Assembly (NCBI RefSeq): GCF_020819595.1
Contig: NZ_JAJHNP010000020.1
Span: forward strand, 1-64,000
DNA length: 64,000 bases
Direction: 5' to 3'
Source of the DNA: Streptomyces barringtoniae
GTDB taxonomy: Bacteria; Actinomycetota; Actinomycetes; Streptomycetales; Streptomycetaceae
Under the pieces are notes generated by a model. The model ran no database searches, was not told the DNA's origin, and saw only the letters and a list, made by a program, of their open reading frames with translations. The position numbers and the translations under genes are program-made. Numbering within the stretch: position 1 is the first letter of the stretch; each line of letters opens with the position of its first letter. Positions 22,707 to 31,225 of this stretch are shown one piece after another.

Positions 22707-23474
22707 TCAGGCGCCGATCGCGTGCAGACCGCCGTCGACGTGGATGATCTCACCGGTGGTCTTCGGGAACCAGTCGCTCAGCAGGGCGACGATGCCGCGG
22801 CCGGCCGGCTCCGGGTCCTTCAGGTCCCACTCCAGCGGGGCACGGGTGTCCCACACGGAGGCCAGCTCGCCGAAGCCCGGGATGGACTTGGCGGCCATGG
22901 AGCCGATCGGGCCGGCGGAGATGAGGTTGCAGCGGATGTTCTGCTTGCCCAGGTCGCGGGCGATGTAGCGGCTGGTCGCCTCCAGGGCGGCCTTGGCCGG
23001 GCCCATCCAGTCGTACTGCGGCCAGGCGAACTGCGCGTCGAAGGTCAGGCCGACGACCGAACCGCCGTTCTGCATCAGCGGCAGGCAGGCCATGGTCAGG
23101 GACTTCAGGGAGTACGCCGAGACGTGCATGGCGGTGGCCACCGACTCGAACGGCGTGTTGAGGAAGTTGCCGCCGAGCGCGTCCTGCGGCGCGAAGCCGA
23201 TGGAGTGCACGACACCGTCGAGGCCGCCCAGCTCCTCGCCGACGACGTCGGCCAGCCGGCCCATGTGCTCGTCGTTGGTGACGTCCAGCTCGATGACCTT
23301 GGTCGGCTTCGGCAGCTTCTTGGCGATGCGCTCGGTCAGCGTGGGCCGCGGGAACGCCGTCAGGATGATCTCCGCGCCCTGCTCCTGGGCCAGCTTGGCC
23401 GCGTGGAAGGCGATGGAGGACTCCATCAGCACGCCGGTGATCAGGACGCGCTTGCCCTCGAGGATTCCGCTCAT
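22707..23474 (-). CDS. fabI: Enoyl-[acyl-carrier-protein] reductase FabI/InhA
   Basis: This 255-residue NADH-dependent reductase performs the final reduction of each fatty-acid elongation cycle. It shows the FabI-type cofactor pattern (LITGVLMESSIAFHAAKLAQ) and the Y-x6-K arrangement in QYDWMGPAKAALEATSRY. The substrate-loop sequence GPIGSMAAKSIPGF is close to mycobacterial InhA, the isoniazid target. It lies 5 bp downstream of fabG in one operon, as in other actinomycetes, and ends at a strong terminator. Confidence 0.96.
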   Translation of the reverse strand: MSGILEGKRVLITGVLMESSIAFHAAKLAQEQGAEIILTAFPRPTLTERIAKKLPKPTKVIELDVTNDEHMGRLADVVGEELGGLDGVVHSIGFAPQDALGGNFLNTPFESVATAMHVSAYSLKSLTMACLPLMQNGGSVVGLTFDAQFAWPQYDWMGPAKAALEATSRYIARDLGKQNIRCNLISAGPIGSMAAKSIPGFGELASVWDTRAPLEWDLKDPEPAGRGIVALLSDWFPKTTGEIIHVDGGLHAIGA

Positions 23475-23479
23475 GGTGA

Positions 23480-24184
23480 TCAGTGACCCATTCCCAGTCC
23501 GCCGTCAACGGGGATGACGGCTCCAGTGATGTACGAGGCGTCGTCCGAGGCGAGGAACCGCACCGTCGCGGCGATCTCCTCCGGCTGCGCGTAACGGCCG
23601 AGCGGCACCTGCGAGACGATGTTGTGGCGCTGCTCGTCGGTGAGCACCTTGGTCATGTCGGTGTCGACGAAACCGGGCGCGACGACGTTGAAGGTGATGT
23701 TGCGCGAGCCCAGCTCACGGGCGAGGGAGCGCGCGAAGCCCACGAGGGCGGCCTTGGAGGCGGCGTAGTTCGCCTGGCCCGCCGAGCCGAGCAGGCCGAC
23801 GACGGACGAGATCAGGATGACGCGGCCCTTCTTGGCGCGCAGCATGCCGCGGTTGGCGCGCTTGACGACGCGGAAGGTGCCGGTGAGGTTGGTGTCGATG
23901 ACCGAGGTGAAGTCCTCCTCGGACATGCGCATCAGGAGCTGGTCCTTGGTGACACCGGCGTTGGCGATCAGTATCTCGACGGGACCGTGCTGGTCCTCGA
24001 TCTCCTTGTAGGCCTGCTCCACCTGCTCCGGGTCGGTGATGTCGCACCTGACGGCCAGGAAACCGGCCGGCGGCTCACCCGAGCGGTACGTGATGGCGAC
24101 CTTGTCGCCGGCGTCGGCGAACGCGCGGGCGATGGCGAGGCCGATGCCCCGGTTTCCTCCGGTGACGAGAACCGAGCGGCTCAA
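23480..24184 (-). CDS. fabG: 3-oxoacyl-[acyl-carrier-protein] reductase FabG
   Basis: This 234-residue SDR reduces beta-ketoacyl-ACP in type II fatty-acid synthesis. It shows TGGNRGIG (residues 8-15), NAGVTKDQLLMRM (the FabG-specific loop), the catalytic Ser in LISSVVG, YAASKAAL with Tyr and Lys, and the C-terminal ITGAVIPVDGGLGMGH. The start is TTG at 24184, preceded by AAGGGTGA; no ATG or GTG fits the conserved N-terminus. It is the first gene of fabG-fabI. Confidence 0.96.
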   Translation of the reverse strand: MSRSVLVTGGNRGIGLAIARAFADAGDKVAITYRSGEPPAGFLAVRCDITDPEQVEQAYKEIEDQHGPVEILIANAGVTKDQLLMRMSEEDFTSVIDTNLTGTFRVVKRANRGMLRAKKGRVILISSVVGLLGSAGQANYAASKAALVGFARSLARELGSRNITFNVVAPGFVDTDMTKVLTDEQRHNIVSQVPLGRYAQPEEIAATVRFLASDDASYITGAVIPVDGGLGMGH

Positions 24185-24300
24185 CGGATCACCCTTTCGA
24201 TAGCGGTCTGCAGATGTCGGACAACCCGCCCGAACACCTGGATGACAGGCGGCTTCACCGAAAACCTATCGGTACGGCCGGGCGCGTGGGCATTCGGGCA

Positions 24301-24330
24301 CCGACAGTGGCGAGCGGGTGTCACTGTCGG
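24301..24330. promoter_or_regulatory. 9-bp inverted repeat in the fabG-tldD intergenic region
   Basis: CCGACAGTG (24301-24309) and CACTGTCGG (24322-24330) pair perfectly with a 12-nt spacer. It lies about midway between the divergent fabG and tldD starts (249-bp gap), where an operator would be expected. The regulator is unknown. Confidence 0.45.
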
Positions 24331-24433
24331 GTCCCTACAGAACCGTCCCGGTCCGGGCTCGAAACATGTGGTCCGCCGGGCCGCTCCCACGACATGATCG
24401 GACCCGACAGGCCACGACAGCAGGGAGACCTCC

Positions 24434-25957
24434 GTGCCTCATTCCATCGACGAAGCCTTCACGGCGCTTCCGCTAAGGTCGCTCGCCGACGCCGCGCTGG
24501 CACGCGCGCGTGCGCTCGGGGCCGAGCACGCGGACTTCCGGTTCGAGCGCGTGCGCAGCGCGTCCTGGCGGCTGCGGGACGCCCGGCCCGCCGGATCGTC
24601 GGACACCACCGACCTCGGCTACGCGGTGCGGGTCGTGCACGGCGGTACGTGGGGCTTCGCCTCCGGTGTGGACCTGACCATGGACGCGGCCGCCAGGGTG
24701 GCCTCGCAGGCGGTGGCCATGGCCAAGCTGTCCGCGCAGGTCATCAAGGCGGCGGGCTCCGACGAGCGCGTGGAGCTGGCCGACGAGCCGGTGCACGCCG
24801 ACCGGACGTGGGTGTCGTCGTACGAGATCGACCCGTTCTCCGTGCCGGACGAGGAGAAGGCGGCGCTGCTGACGGACTGGAGCACGCGGCTGCTGTCCGC
24901 CAAGGGCGTCAACCACGTGGACGCCTCCCTGCTCACCGTCCACGAGAACAAGTTCTACGCCGACACCGCCGGGACCGTGACGACCCAGCAGCGGGTGCGG
25001 CTGCATCCGCAGCTGACCGCGGTGTCGGTGGACGAGTCCAGCGGCGAGTTCGACTCGATGCGCACCATCGCGCCGCCGGTCGGGCGGGGCTGGGAGTACC
25101 TGACCGGCACCGGCTGGGACTGGGACGAGGAGCTGGCGCGGATGCCGGAGCTGCTCGCCGAGAAGATGCGGGCACCGAGCGTGCAGCCGGGCCTGTACGA
25201 CCTGGTGGTCGACCCGTCCAACCTGTGGCTGACCATCCACGAGTCCATCGGGCACGCGACGGAGCTGGACCGTGCGCTCGGCTACGAGGCCGCCTACGCC
25301 GGCACCTCCTTCGCCACCTTCGACCAGCTGGGCAAGCTGCGTTACGGCTCCGAGCTGATGAACGTCACCGGGGACCGCACCGCCGAGCACGGCCTCGCGA
25401 CCATCGGGTACGACGACGAGGGCGTCCAGGCGCAGTCCTGGGACCTGGTGAAGGACGGCACGCTGGTCGGCTACCAGCTGGACCGGCGGATCGCCCGGCT
25501 CACCGGCTTCGACCGGTCCAACGGGTGCGCGTACGCCGACTCCCCCGCACATGTGCCGGTGCAGCGCATGGCCAACGTCTCCCTGCGGCCCGACCCGGCG
25601 GGGCTGTCCACAGAGGACCTGATCGGGGGTGTCGACCGCGGTATCTATGTGGTCGGCGACCGGTCCTGGTCGATCGACATGCAGCGGTACAACTTCCAGT
25701 TCACCGGCCAGCGCTTCTTCAGGATCGAGAACGGCCGGATCACCGGGCAGCTGAAGGACGTGGCCTACCAGGCCACGACCACCGACTTCTGGGGGTCCAT
25801 GGCGGCCGTGGGCGGTCCGCAGACCTACGTCCTCGGCGGCGCCTTCAACTGCGGCAAGGCCCAGCCGGGGCAGGTGGCCTCCGTGTCGCACGGGTGCCCG
25901 TCCGCTCTCTTCAGGTCCGTCAACATCCTCAACACGACCCAGGAGGCCGGTCGATGA
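24434..25957 (+). CDS. tldD: TldD-type metalloprotease subunit
   Basis: This 507-residue protein is the catalytic half of the TldD/TldE protease, which trims unfolded or modified peptides such as microcin precursors. The zinc motif HESIGHATELD (near residue 272) has the HExxxH pattern typical of TldD. The N-terminal domain includes LGAEHADFRFERV, and the C-terminal beta domain ends with VSHGCPSALFRSVNI. It starts at a GTG preceded by GGGAGA, and its stop overlaps the next ATG by 4 nt (ATGA), coupling the two subunits. Confidence 0.94.
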   Translation: MPHSIDEAFTALPLRSLADAALARARALGAEHADFRFERVRSASWRLRDARPAGSSDTTDLGYAVRVVHGGTWGFASGVDLTMDAAARVASQAVAMAKLSAQVIKAAGSDERVELADEPVHADRTWVSSYEIDPFSVPDEEKAALLTDWSTRLLSAKGVNHVDASLLTVHENKFYADTAGTVTTQQRVRLHPQLTAVSVDESSGEFDSMRTIAPPVGRGWEYLTGTGWDWDEELARMPELLAEKMRAPSVQPGLYDLVVDPSNLWLTIHESIGHATELDRALGYEAAYAGTSFATFDQLGKLRYGSELMNVTGDRTAEHGLATIGYDDEGVQAQSWDLVKDGTLVGYQLDRRIARLTGFDRSNGCAYADSPAHVPVQRMANVSLRPDPAGLSTEDLIGGVDRGIYVVGDRSWSIDMQRYNFQFTGQRFFRIENGRITGQLKDVAYQATTTDFWGSMAAVGGPQTYVLGGAFNCGKAQPGQVASVSHGCPSALFRSVNILNTTQEAGR

Positions 25958-27348
25958 GCGCCCGCACGAACAAGCCGCACGAGATCGTCGAGCAGGCGCT
26001 CGCGATGTCCCGGGCCGACGGCTGTGTCGTCATCGCCGACGAGCACTCCACCGCCAACCTGCGCTGGGCGGGCAACGCGCTCACCACGAACGGTGTGACG
26101 CGCGGCCGTACGCTCACCGTGATCGCGACCGTGGACGGCAAGGAGGGCACCGCCTCGGGAGTGGTGTCGCGCTCGGCGGTCACCGCTCAGGAGCTGGAGC
26201 CGCTGGTGCGGGCCGCCGAGACCGCCGCGCGCGGTGCGGGGCCCGCCGAGGACGCGCAGCCGCTGGTCGGCGACGTGCCGCAGTCGCCGGACTTCACGGA
26301 CGCGCCCGCCGAGACCTCCTCCGCGGTGTTCGCCGACTTCGCCCCGGCGCTCGGCGAGGCGTTCGCACGCGCGCGTGCGGGCGGTCGTGAGCTGTACGGC
26401 TTCGCCAACCACGAGCTGGTGTCGACGTACCTGGGCACGTCCACCGGGCTACGCCTGCGCCATGACCAGCCGACCGGCACGCTGGAGCTGAACGCCAAGT
26501 CGCCCGACCGCCGGCGCTCGGCCTGGGCGGGCCGTTCCACGCGGGACTTCAAGGACATCGACGCCGGGGCGCTCGACGCCGAGCTGGCCGTACGGCTGGG
26601 CTGGGCCGAGCGGCGCGTGGAGCTGCCCGCCGGCCGCTACGAGACGCTGCTGCCGCCCACGGCCGTCGCGGACCTGCTGATCTACCAGCTGTGGTCGGCC
26701 TCGGGCCGGGACGCGGCCGAGGGCCGGACGGTGTTCTCCAGGCCGGGCGGCGGCACGCGCGTGGGCGAGAAGCTCGCCGAGCTGCCGCTGACCCTGCGCA
26801 GCGACCCGAACGAGCCGGGACTGGAGTGCCCGCCCTTCGTGGTCGCCCACTCCTCCGGCGGGGACCAGTCCGTGTTCGACAACGGGCTGCCGACCCACGC
26901 GACGGAGTGGGTCGCCGAGGGTGTGCTCAAGCACCTGACGACGACCCGGCACAGCGCGGGCCTGACCGGGCTGCCGGTGGCCCCGGTGCTGGGGAACCTG
27001 ATCCTGGACGGCGGGGACGACCGCTCCCTGGAGGAGATGGTCGCGGCCACCGAGCGCGGGCTGCTGCTGACCTGCCTGTGGTACATCCGCGAGGTCGACC
27101 CGGCGACGCTGCTGCTCACGGGCCTGACCCGGGACGGCGTCTACCTCGTGGAGAACGGCGAGGTGACCGGGCAGGTCAACAACTTCCGGTTCAACGAGTC
27201 GCCGGTGGACCTGCTGCGACGGGCCACGGAGGCCGGGCGCACGGAAAAGACGCTGCCGAGGGAGTGGAGCGACTGGTTCACTAGGGCTGCGATGCCCGCC
27301 CTGCGGGTGCCCGACTTCAATATGAGCTCTGTCAGTCAGGGCGTATAA
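25954..27348 (+). CDS. tldE: TldE/PmbA-type protease subunit
   Basis: This 464-residue protein is the second subunit of the TldD/TldE complex. It shares the fold (VEQALAMSRADGCVVIADEH at the N-terminus, YETLLPPTAVADLLIYQLWS in the middle, NFRFNESPVDLLRRA near the end) but lacks the HExxxH zinc site, as PmbA/TldE does. The ATG at 25954 overlaps the tldD stop. No ribosomal-peptide cluster is nearby, so a general proteolytic role is as likely as peptide maturation. Confidence 0.93.
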   Translation: MSARTNKPHEIVEQALAMSRADGCVVIADEHSTANLRWAGNALTTNGVTRGRTLTVIATVDGKEGTASGVVSRSAVTAQELEPLVRAAETAARGAGPAEDAQPLVGDVPQSPDFTDAPAETSSAVFADFAPALGEAFARARAGGRELYGFANHELVSTYLGTSTGLRLRHDQPTGTLELNAKSPDRRRSAWAGRSTRDFKDIDAGALDAELAVRLGWAERRVELPAGRYETLLPPTAVADLLIYQLWSASGRDAAEGRTVFSRPGGGTRVGEKLAELPLTLRSDPNEPGLECPPFVVAHSSGGDQSVFDNGLPTHATEWVAEGVLKHLTTTRHSAGLTGLPVAPVLGNLILDGGDDRSLEEMVAATERGLLLTCLWYIREVDPATLLLTGLTRDGVYLVENGEVTGQVNNFRFNESPVDLLRRATEAGRTEKTLPREWSDWFTRAAMPALRVPDFNMSSVSQGV

Positions 27349-27404
27349 CCTCGTAGGCGGTAGTCGCTCGACTGCCCGAGGACCATCAAGGAGATACGAG
27401 AACC

Positions 27405-28673
27405 GTGACGGACATCGTCGACGAGCTGAAGTGGCGGGGGCTCATCGCCCTTTCCACGGACGAGGACGCACTGCGCAAGGCGTTCGCGGACGGCCCCGTC
27501 ACGTTCTATTGCGGCTTCGACCCGACCGCGCCCAGCCTGCACCTCGGCAATCTCGTGCAGATCCTGACCATGCGCCGGATCCAGCAGGCGGGCAACCGCC
27601 CGCTGGGTCTGGTCGGAGGCGCCACCGGTCTGATCGGTGACCCGAAGCCGAACGCCGAGCGGACGCTGAACTCTCCGGAGGTCGTCGCCCAGTGGGTGGA
27701 GCGGCTGCGCGCGCAGATCGCCCCGCTGCTGGACTTCGAGGGCCCGAACGCGGCGATCATGGTCAACAACCTGGACTGGACCCAGGGCATGTCGGCCATC
27801 GAGTTCCTGCGGGACATGGGCAAGCACTTCCGGGTCAACAAGATGATCGCCAAGGAGGCCGTGGCCCGCCGGCTCAACTCCGACGCCGGAATCAGCTACA
27901 CCGAGTTCAGCTACCAGATCCTGCAGGGCATGGACTTCCTGGAGCTGTACCGGCGGTACGGCTGCACGCTGCAGACCGGCGGCAGTGACCAGTGGGGCAA
28001 CCTCACCTCGGGCACGGACCTGATCCACCGGGTGGAGCAGAACGCCGTGGTGCACGCCCTGGGCACGCCGCTGATCACCAAGGCGGACGGCACCAAGTTC
28101 GGCAAGACCGAGTCCGGCACGGTGTGGCTCGACCCCGAGATGACCACGCCGTACGCGTTCTACCAGTTCTGGGTCAACGCGGACGACCGTGACGTCTCGA
28201 AGTTCCTGCGCATCTTCAGCTTCAGGTCCCGGGAGGAGATCGAGGAGCTGGAGCGGCAGACCGAGGAGCGGCCGCAGGCCCGGGCCGCGCAGCGGGCGCT
28301 CGCCGAGGAGCTGACGACGCTGGTGCACGGCGCCGACCAGACGGCCGCCGTGATCGCCGCGAGCCGTGCCCTGTTCGGGCAGGGTGAGCTGGCGGAGCTG
28401 GACGGTCGGACGCTGGCCGCGGCGCTGTCCGAGGTGCCGCACATCGAGGTCGCCGAACTGGGTCCGGTGGTCGACCTGTTCGCCGAGGTCGGGCTCGTCG
28501 CCAGCAAGTCCGCTGCGCGGCGGACGGTGAAGGAGGGCGGGGCCTACGTGAACAACGTGAAGGTCGCCTCCGAGGATGCGGTGCCCTCGTCCGAGGATCT
28601 GCTGGACGGGCGGTGGCTGGTGCTGCGGCGGGGGAAGAAGAACCTTGCCGCGGTGGAGGTTGTTTCCGCCTAG
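27405..28673 (+). CDS. tyrS: Tyrosyl-tRNA synthetase
   Basis: This 422-residue class I synthetase charges tRNA-Tyr. The HIGH-type motif appears as PSLHLGNLVQ (near residue 43), tyrosine-site residues are in YQILQGMDFLELYRRYGC, and the KMSKS-type loop is KFGKTESG. A C-terminal S4 RNA-binding domain (SKSAARRTVKEGGAYVNN) completes it. AAGGAGA precedes the GTG start. No T-box-like leader fits in the 56-bp gap after tldE, so it may share that transcript. Confidence 0.97.
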   Translation: MTDIVDELKWRGLIALSTDEDALRKAFADGPVTFYCGFDPTAPSLHLGNLVQILTMRRIQQAGNRPLGLVGGATGLIGDPKPNAERTLNSPEVVAQWVERLRAQIAPLLDFEGPNAAIMVNNLDWTQGMSAIEFLRDMGKHFRVNKMIAKEAVARRLNSDAGISYTEFSYQILQGMDFLELYRRYGCTLQTGGSDQWGNLTSGTDLIHRVEQNAVVHALGTPLITKADGTKFGKTESGTVWLDPEMTTPYAFYQFWVNADDRDVSKFLRIFSFRSREEIEELERQTEERPQARAAQRALAEELTTLVHGADQTAAVIAASRALFGQGELAELDGRTLAAALSEVPHIEVAELGPVVDLFAEVGLVASKSAARRTVKEGGAYVNNVKVASEDAVPSSEDLLDGRWLVLRRGKKNLAAVEVVSA

Positions 28674-28736
28674 CGCCGTGGGGGCGTGGGTTGCGCCGCG
28701 GGCTGCGGCTTCGTCGTGGCCTGCCGCGCAGTTCGC

Positions 28737-28755
28737 GCGCCCCCTCACGGGGCGC
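28737..28755. terminator. Short GC hairpin after tyrS
   Basis: GCGCCCC (28737-28743) pairs with GGGGCGC (28749-28755) around a 5-nt loop. It lies between the convergent tyrS and GlsB-like genes. Confidence 0.65.
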
Positions 28756-28757
28756 TC

Positions 28758-29045
28758 TCACGCACCGACCCTCTCCTGCTTCCTCTTTCCCAGCGTCGCC
28801 ATGTAGAGGGCGTCCACGGCCGCGACGATGATGATCGCGGCCACCAGCTGGAAGGCGTGCCGGGTCCAGTCGATGCCGCGCGTCGCGGCGACGCCGAGGG
28901 CGCCGGCGACCGCGTTGCCCACGATGGCGCCGAGCATGCCGCAGATGGTGGTCAGCCAGAGGGGGCTGTGCTGCTTGCCCGGGATGACCGCCTTGGCTAT
29001 GACGCCCAGCACGAATCCCACGATGATCGCCCACAACCAGCCCAT
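28758..29045 (-). CDS. GlsB/YeaQ/YmgE stress-response membrane protein
   Basis: This 95-residue protein has three hydrophobic segments and the family signatures WAIIVGFVLGVIAKAVIPGK and TTICGMLGAIVGNAVAGALG. Members are small transglycosylase-associated membrane proteins linked to general stress responses. GAGGAGG precedes the ATG at 29045. It stands alone on this strand. The Asp23/Gls24 cluster at 49.4-52.6 kb belongs to a related stress theme but is not linked. Confidence 0.9.
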   Translation of the reverse strand: MGWLWAIIVGFVLGVIAKAVIPGKQHSPLWLTTICGMLGAIVGNAVAGALGVAATRGIDWTRHAFQLVAAIIIVAAVDALYMATLGKRKQERVGA

Positions 29046-29247
29046 GGCTGCCTCCTCGTACGGCTCGACGTGAGCATTAGGGCCAGTCTGGGCGGGTGGG
29101 CCGTACGGCGCATGTCGGGTTCCCCCGTGCGCGGCACGGCCGGTGCCGTTACCGCAGGCAGCGGGCGACCCGGTCTCGTGGGCGGCGCAGCCACGGCGTA
29201 ACGTAAGAAGGTCGGGGCGAGCCGAAGCGGGCGGATGGTGGAATGTG

Positions 29248-29640
29248 ATGCGGAAACAGCACGGCGGCAGCGCCCAGGTGTTCCGGATCACCGGGGCCCG
29301 GACGGGACTCGCCGAGGACGTACGGGGCCGGCAGCGGAGGTACGTCATCTCGATGACGATCCGCACGGTGTCGGTGATCCTCGCGGTCTCCCTGTGGAAC
29401 GTCGAGCGGTATGTCGCCATCGTCGCGCTCGTCGCCGGAGCGCTGCTCCCCTATGTCGCCGTGGTGATCGCGAACGCCGGCCGGGAGCGGCCGCCGTCCC
29501 TTCCCTCGACGTTCATCACCGCGCCGACGCGGCCGATGATCACGCCGCCGCCGGCGGAGGGGGCGCAGACGGAATCCGTTCCGGAGGACGCGGCGGCTCA
29601 TCCGACGGGCGCGCGTGGTGAGCGCGCCGGCCCGAAATGA
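29248..29640 (+). CDS. DUF3099 family membrane protein
   Basis: This 130-residue actinobacterial protein has the DUF3099 core: VFRITGARTGLAEDVRGRQR, RRYVISMTIRTVSVILAVSL (helix 1) and ERYVAIVALVAGALLPYVAV (helix 2). A Pro-rich tail follows. Its function is unknown. The ATG at 29248 fits the family N-terminus; a GTG one codon upstream is possible. Its stop overlaps the start of the next small ORF by 4 nt. Confidence 0.85.
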   Translation: MRKQHGGSAQVFRITGARTGLAEDVRGRQRRYVISMTIRTVSVILAVSLWNVERYVAIVALVAGALLPYVAVVIANAGRERPPSLPSTFITAPTRPMITPPPAEGAQTESVPEDAAAHPTGARGERAGPK

Positions 29641-29870
29641 GCACGACGGGTACGCCGGAAGCGGAACGCAGCCGCCCGTCAAGCTCAAGAAAAGCTCAGA
29701 TCAATCGTGTAGTTCCAGTGCCGGGCGACGGGGTAACCGTGACATACTGCGTACGCGCTCCGCATCCCCCGTCGGAGCGACGGACCGACGCCGGGCAGCT
29801 CCCCCCGTGGCTGCTCGGCGTCGCCTTGTTCGGGCCCTTTCTGTACGACGAACCCGAGACGAACCTGTGA
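29637..29870 (+). CDS. Small ORF coupled on both sides, unknown function
   Basis: This 77-residue ORF begins at an ATG overlapping the DUF3099 stop (ATGA) and ends at a TGA overlapping the next GTG (GTGA). The C-terminal half is GC3-rich and contains a hydrophobic, possibly membrane stretch (LPPWLLGVALFGPFLYDEPE). Codons about 15-27 are unusually A/T-rich at the third position and include AGA, so that part may be a regulatory element or the gene may start later. I recognise no family. The double overlap is the main argument for a real gene. Confidence 0.45.
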   Translation: MSTTGTPEAERSRPSSSRKAQINRVVPVPGDGVTVTYCVRAPHPPSERRTDAGQLPPWLLGVALFGPFLYDEPETNL

Positions 29871-30085
29871 GTGACGAGACCCCGATCTGCTCCGCCAAGG
29901 GCTGCCGTGCCGCTGCCGTCTGGGTGCTGGCGTGGAACAACCCGAAGATCCACACGCCGGAGCGGCGCAAGACATGGCTGGCGTGCGAGGAGCATCGCGA
30001 GCATCTGTCGCAGTTCCTCGGGGTGCGGGGCTTCCTGAAGGACGTCGTGAAGTTCGCCGACTGGCAGGATCCCGAAGGGGCCTAG
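29867..30085 (+). CDS. Small Cys/His zinc-binding-like protein
   Basis: This 72-residue protein has a CSAKGC pair near the N-terminus and ACEEHREH about 30 residues later, consistent with a small zinc site. It continues with aromatic and basic residues (LKDVVKFADWQDPEG). Streptomyces homologues are sometimes labelled acetone carboxylase, which I think is an erroneous carry-over because the protein is far too short. The GTG start overlaps the preceding ORF. Its TAG stop shares the palindrome CTAG with the stop of the convergent moaA. Confidence 0.82.
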   Translation: MSDETPICSAKGCRAAAVWVLAWNNPKIHTPERRKTWLACEEHREHLSQFLGVRGFLKDVVKFADWQDPEGA

Positions 30086-31071
30086 CCGCCGATCGCCGAC
30101 ATCGGTCGGTCCGGCTGCACGAACGACGGGTCGTCCAGGCCCGCTCCCGCCTTCTTCCCCCACATCGCCAGCTTCCAGATGCGGGCGATCTCCTCGTCCG
30201 GGGCGCCGGAGCGCAGGGCCGCGCGGAGGTCGGTTTCCTCGGTGGCGAACAGGCAGGTCCGTATCTGCCCGTCGGCCGTGAGGCGGGTGCGGTCGCAGGC
30301 CGCGCAGAAGGGGCGGGTGACCGAGGCGATGACGCCGACGCGGTGCGGGCCGCCGTTCACCAGCCAGCGCTCCGCCGGGGCCGAGCCGCGCGCGTCGGCG
30401 CCCTCCGGGGTGAGGTCGAAGCGGGTGCGCAGGGAGGCCAGGATGTCCCCGGCGGTGACCATGCCCTCGCGCTTCCAGCCGTGCTGGGCGTCCAGCGGCA
30501 TCTGCTCGATGAACCGCAGTTCGTAGTCGTGCTCCACGGCCCAGGCCAGCAGCTCGGGGGCCTCGTCGTCGTTCATGCCCGGCATCAGGACCGAGTTGAC
30601 CTTGACGGGGGTCAGACCGGCCTCGCGGGCGGCCCGCAGGCCATCGAGGACGTCCTTGTGGCGGTCGCGGCGGGTCAGGGTCTTGAAGACGTCGGGGCGC
30701 AGGGTGTCCAGGGAGACGTTGACCCGGTCCAGGCCTGCCGCCTTCAGCGCGGTCGCGGTGCGCTTGAGGCCGATGCCGTTGGTGGTCAGGGACATCTGCG
30801 GGCGGGGGGCGAGGGCCGCCACGCGCTCGACGATGCCGACCAGGCCGGGGCGCAGCAGGGGCTCGCCGCCGGTGAAGCGGACCTCCTCGATGCCGAGCGT
30901 GCGCACGGCGATGTCGACGAGGCGGACGATCTCGTCGTCGGTGAGCAGGTCGGGCTTGGCCAGCCACTGCAGGCCCTCCTCGGGCATGCAGTAGGTGCAG
31001 CGGAGGTTGCACCGATCGGTCAGCGAGACCCGCAGGTCGGTGGCCACCCGGCCGTAGGTGTCGATGAGCAC
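30082..31071 (-). CDS. moaA: GTP 3',8-cyclase MoaA
   Basis: This 329-residue radical SAM enzyme converts GTP to the cyclic intermediate of molybdopterin synthesis. The N-terminal cluster motif is CNLRCTYCMP (near residue 20), with the SAM-binding FTGGEPLLRP. The C-terminal cluster is CAACDRTRLTADGQIRTC, and typical MoaA segments such as FIEQMPLDAQHGW are present. The GTG at 31071 follows GGAGGGGG at 6 nt. It is a single gene; no other moa gene lies in the window. Its stop overlaps the stop of the convergent small zinc protein. Confidence 0.96.
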   Translation of the reverse strand: MLIDTYGRVATDLRVSLTDRCNLRCTYCMPEEGLQWLAKPDLLTDDEIVRLVDIAVRTLGIEEVRFTGGEPLLRPGLVGIVERVAALAPRPQMSLTTNGIGLKRTATALKAAGLDRVNVSLDTLRPDVFKTLTRRDRHKDVLDGLRAAREAGLTPVKVNSVLMPGMNDDEAPELLAWAVEHDYELRFIEQMPLDAQHGWKREGMVTAGDILASLRTRFDLTPEGADARGSAPAERWLVNGGPHRVGVIASVTRPFCAACDRTRLTADGQIRTCLFATEETDLRAALRSGAPDEEIARIWKLAMWGKKAGAGLDDPSFVQPDRPMSAIGG

Positions 31072-31163
31072 GTGGGCCCCCTCCCTCGATCCCGAGCACT
31101 TGTTTCCCGTCACTGAGAGCCTACGTGACACCACTGACAACGACAGCGGCCCGATCCGACGAG

Positions 31164-31220
31164 GTACGGCACGGCCGCGTCGTAGGACCGTACAGTCCCC
31201 TCACGACGCGGCCGCCGTAC
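31164..31220 (-). terminator. Long hairpin terminator after the symporter operon
   Basis: A 12-bp stem (CGGCCGCGTCGT at 31172-31183 with 31203-31214) is extended by GTACGG (31164-31169)/CCGTAC (31215-31220), with a 2-nt bulge and a 19-nt loop. It begins 6 nt after the symporter stop and insulates the moaA promoter. Confidence 0.9.
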
Positions 31221-31225
31221 GAATG

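Noticed and set aside
24214..27348. Very long open frame on the + strand that seems to fuse a 580-residue region to TldE
   Set aside because: The part before 25954 is Arg/Gly-rich nonsense read out of frame through tldD. Only the C-terminal TldE portion is real.
29867..30085. Acetone carboxylase label for the 72-residue protein
   Set aside because: Acetone carboxylase subunits are much larger and share no motif with this Cys/His protein. The name is probably a transferred error.
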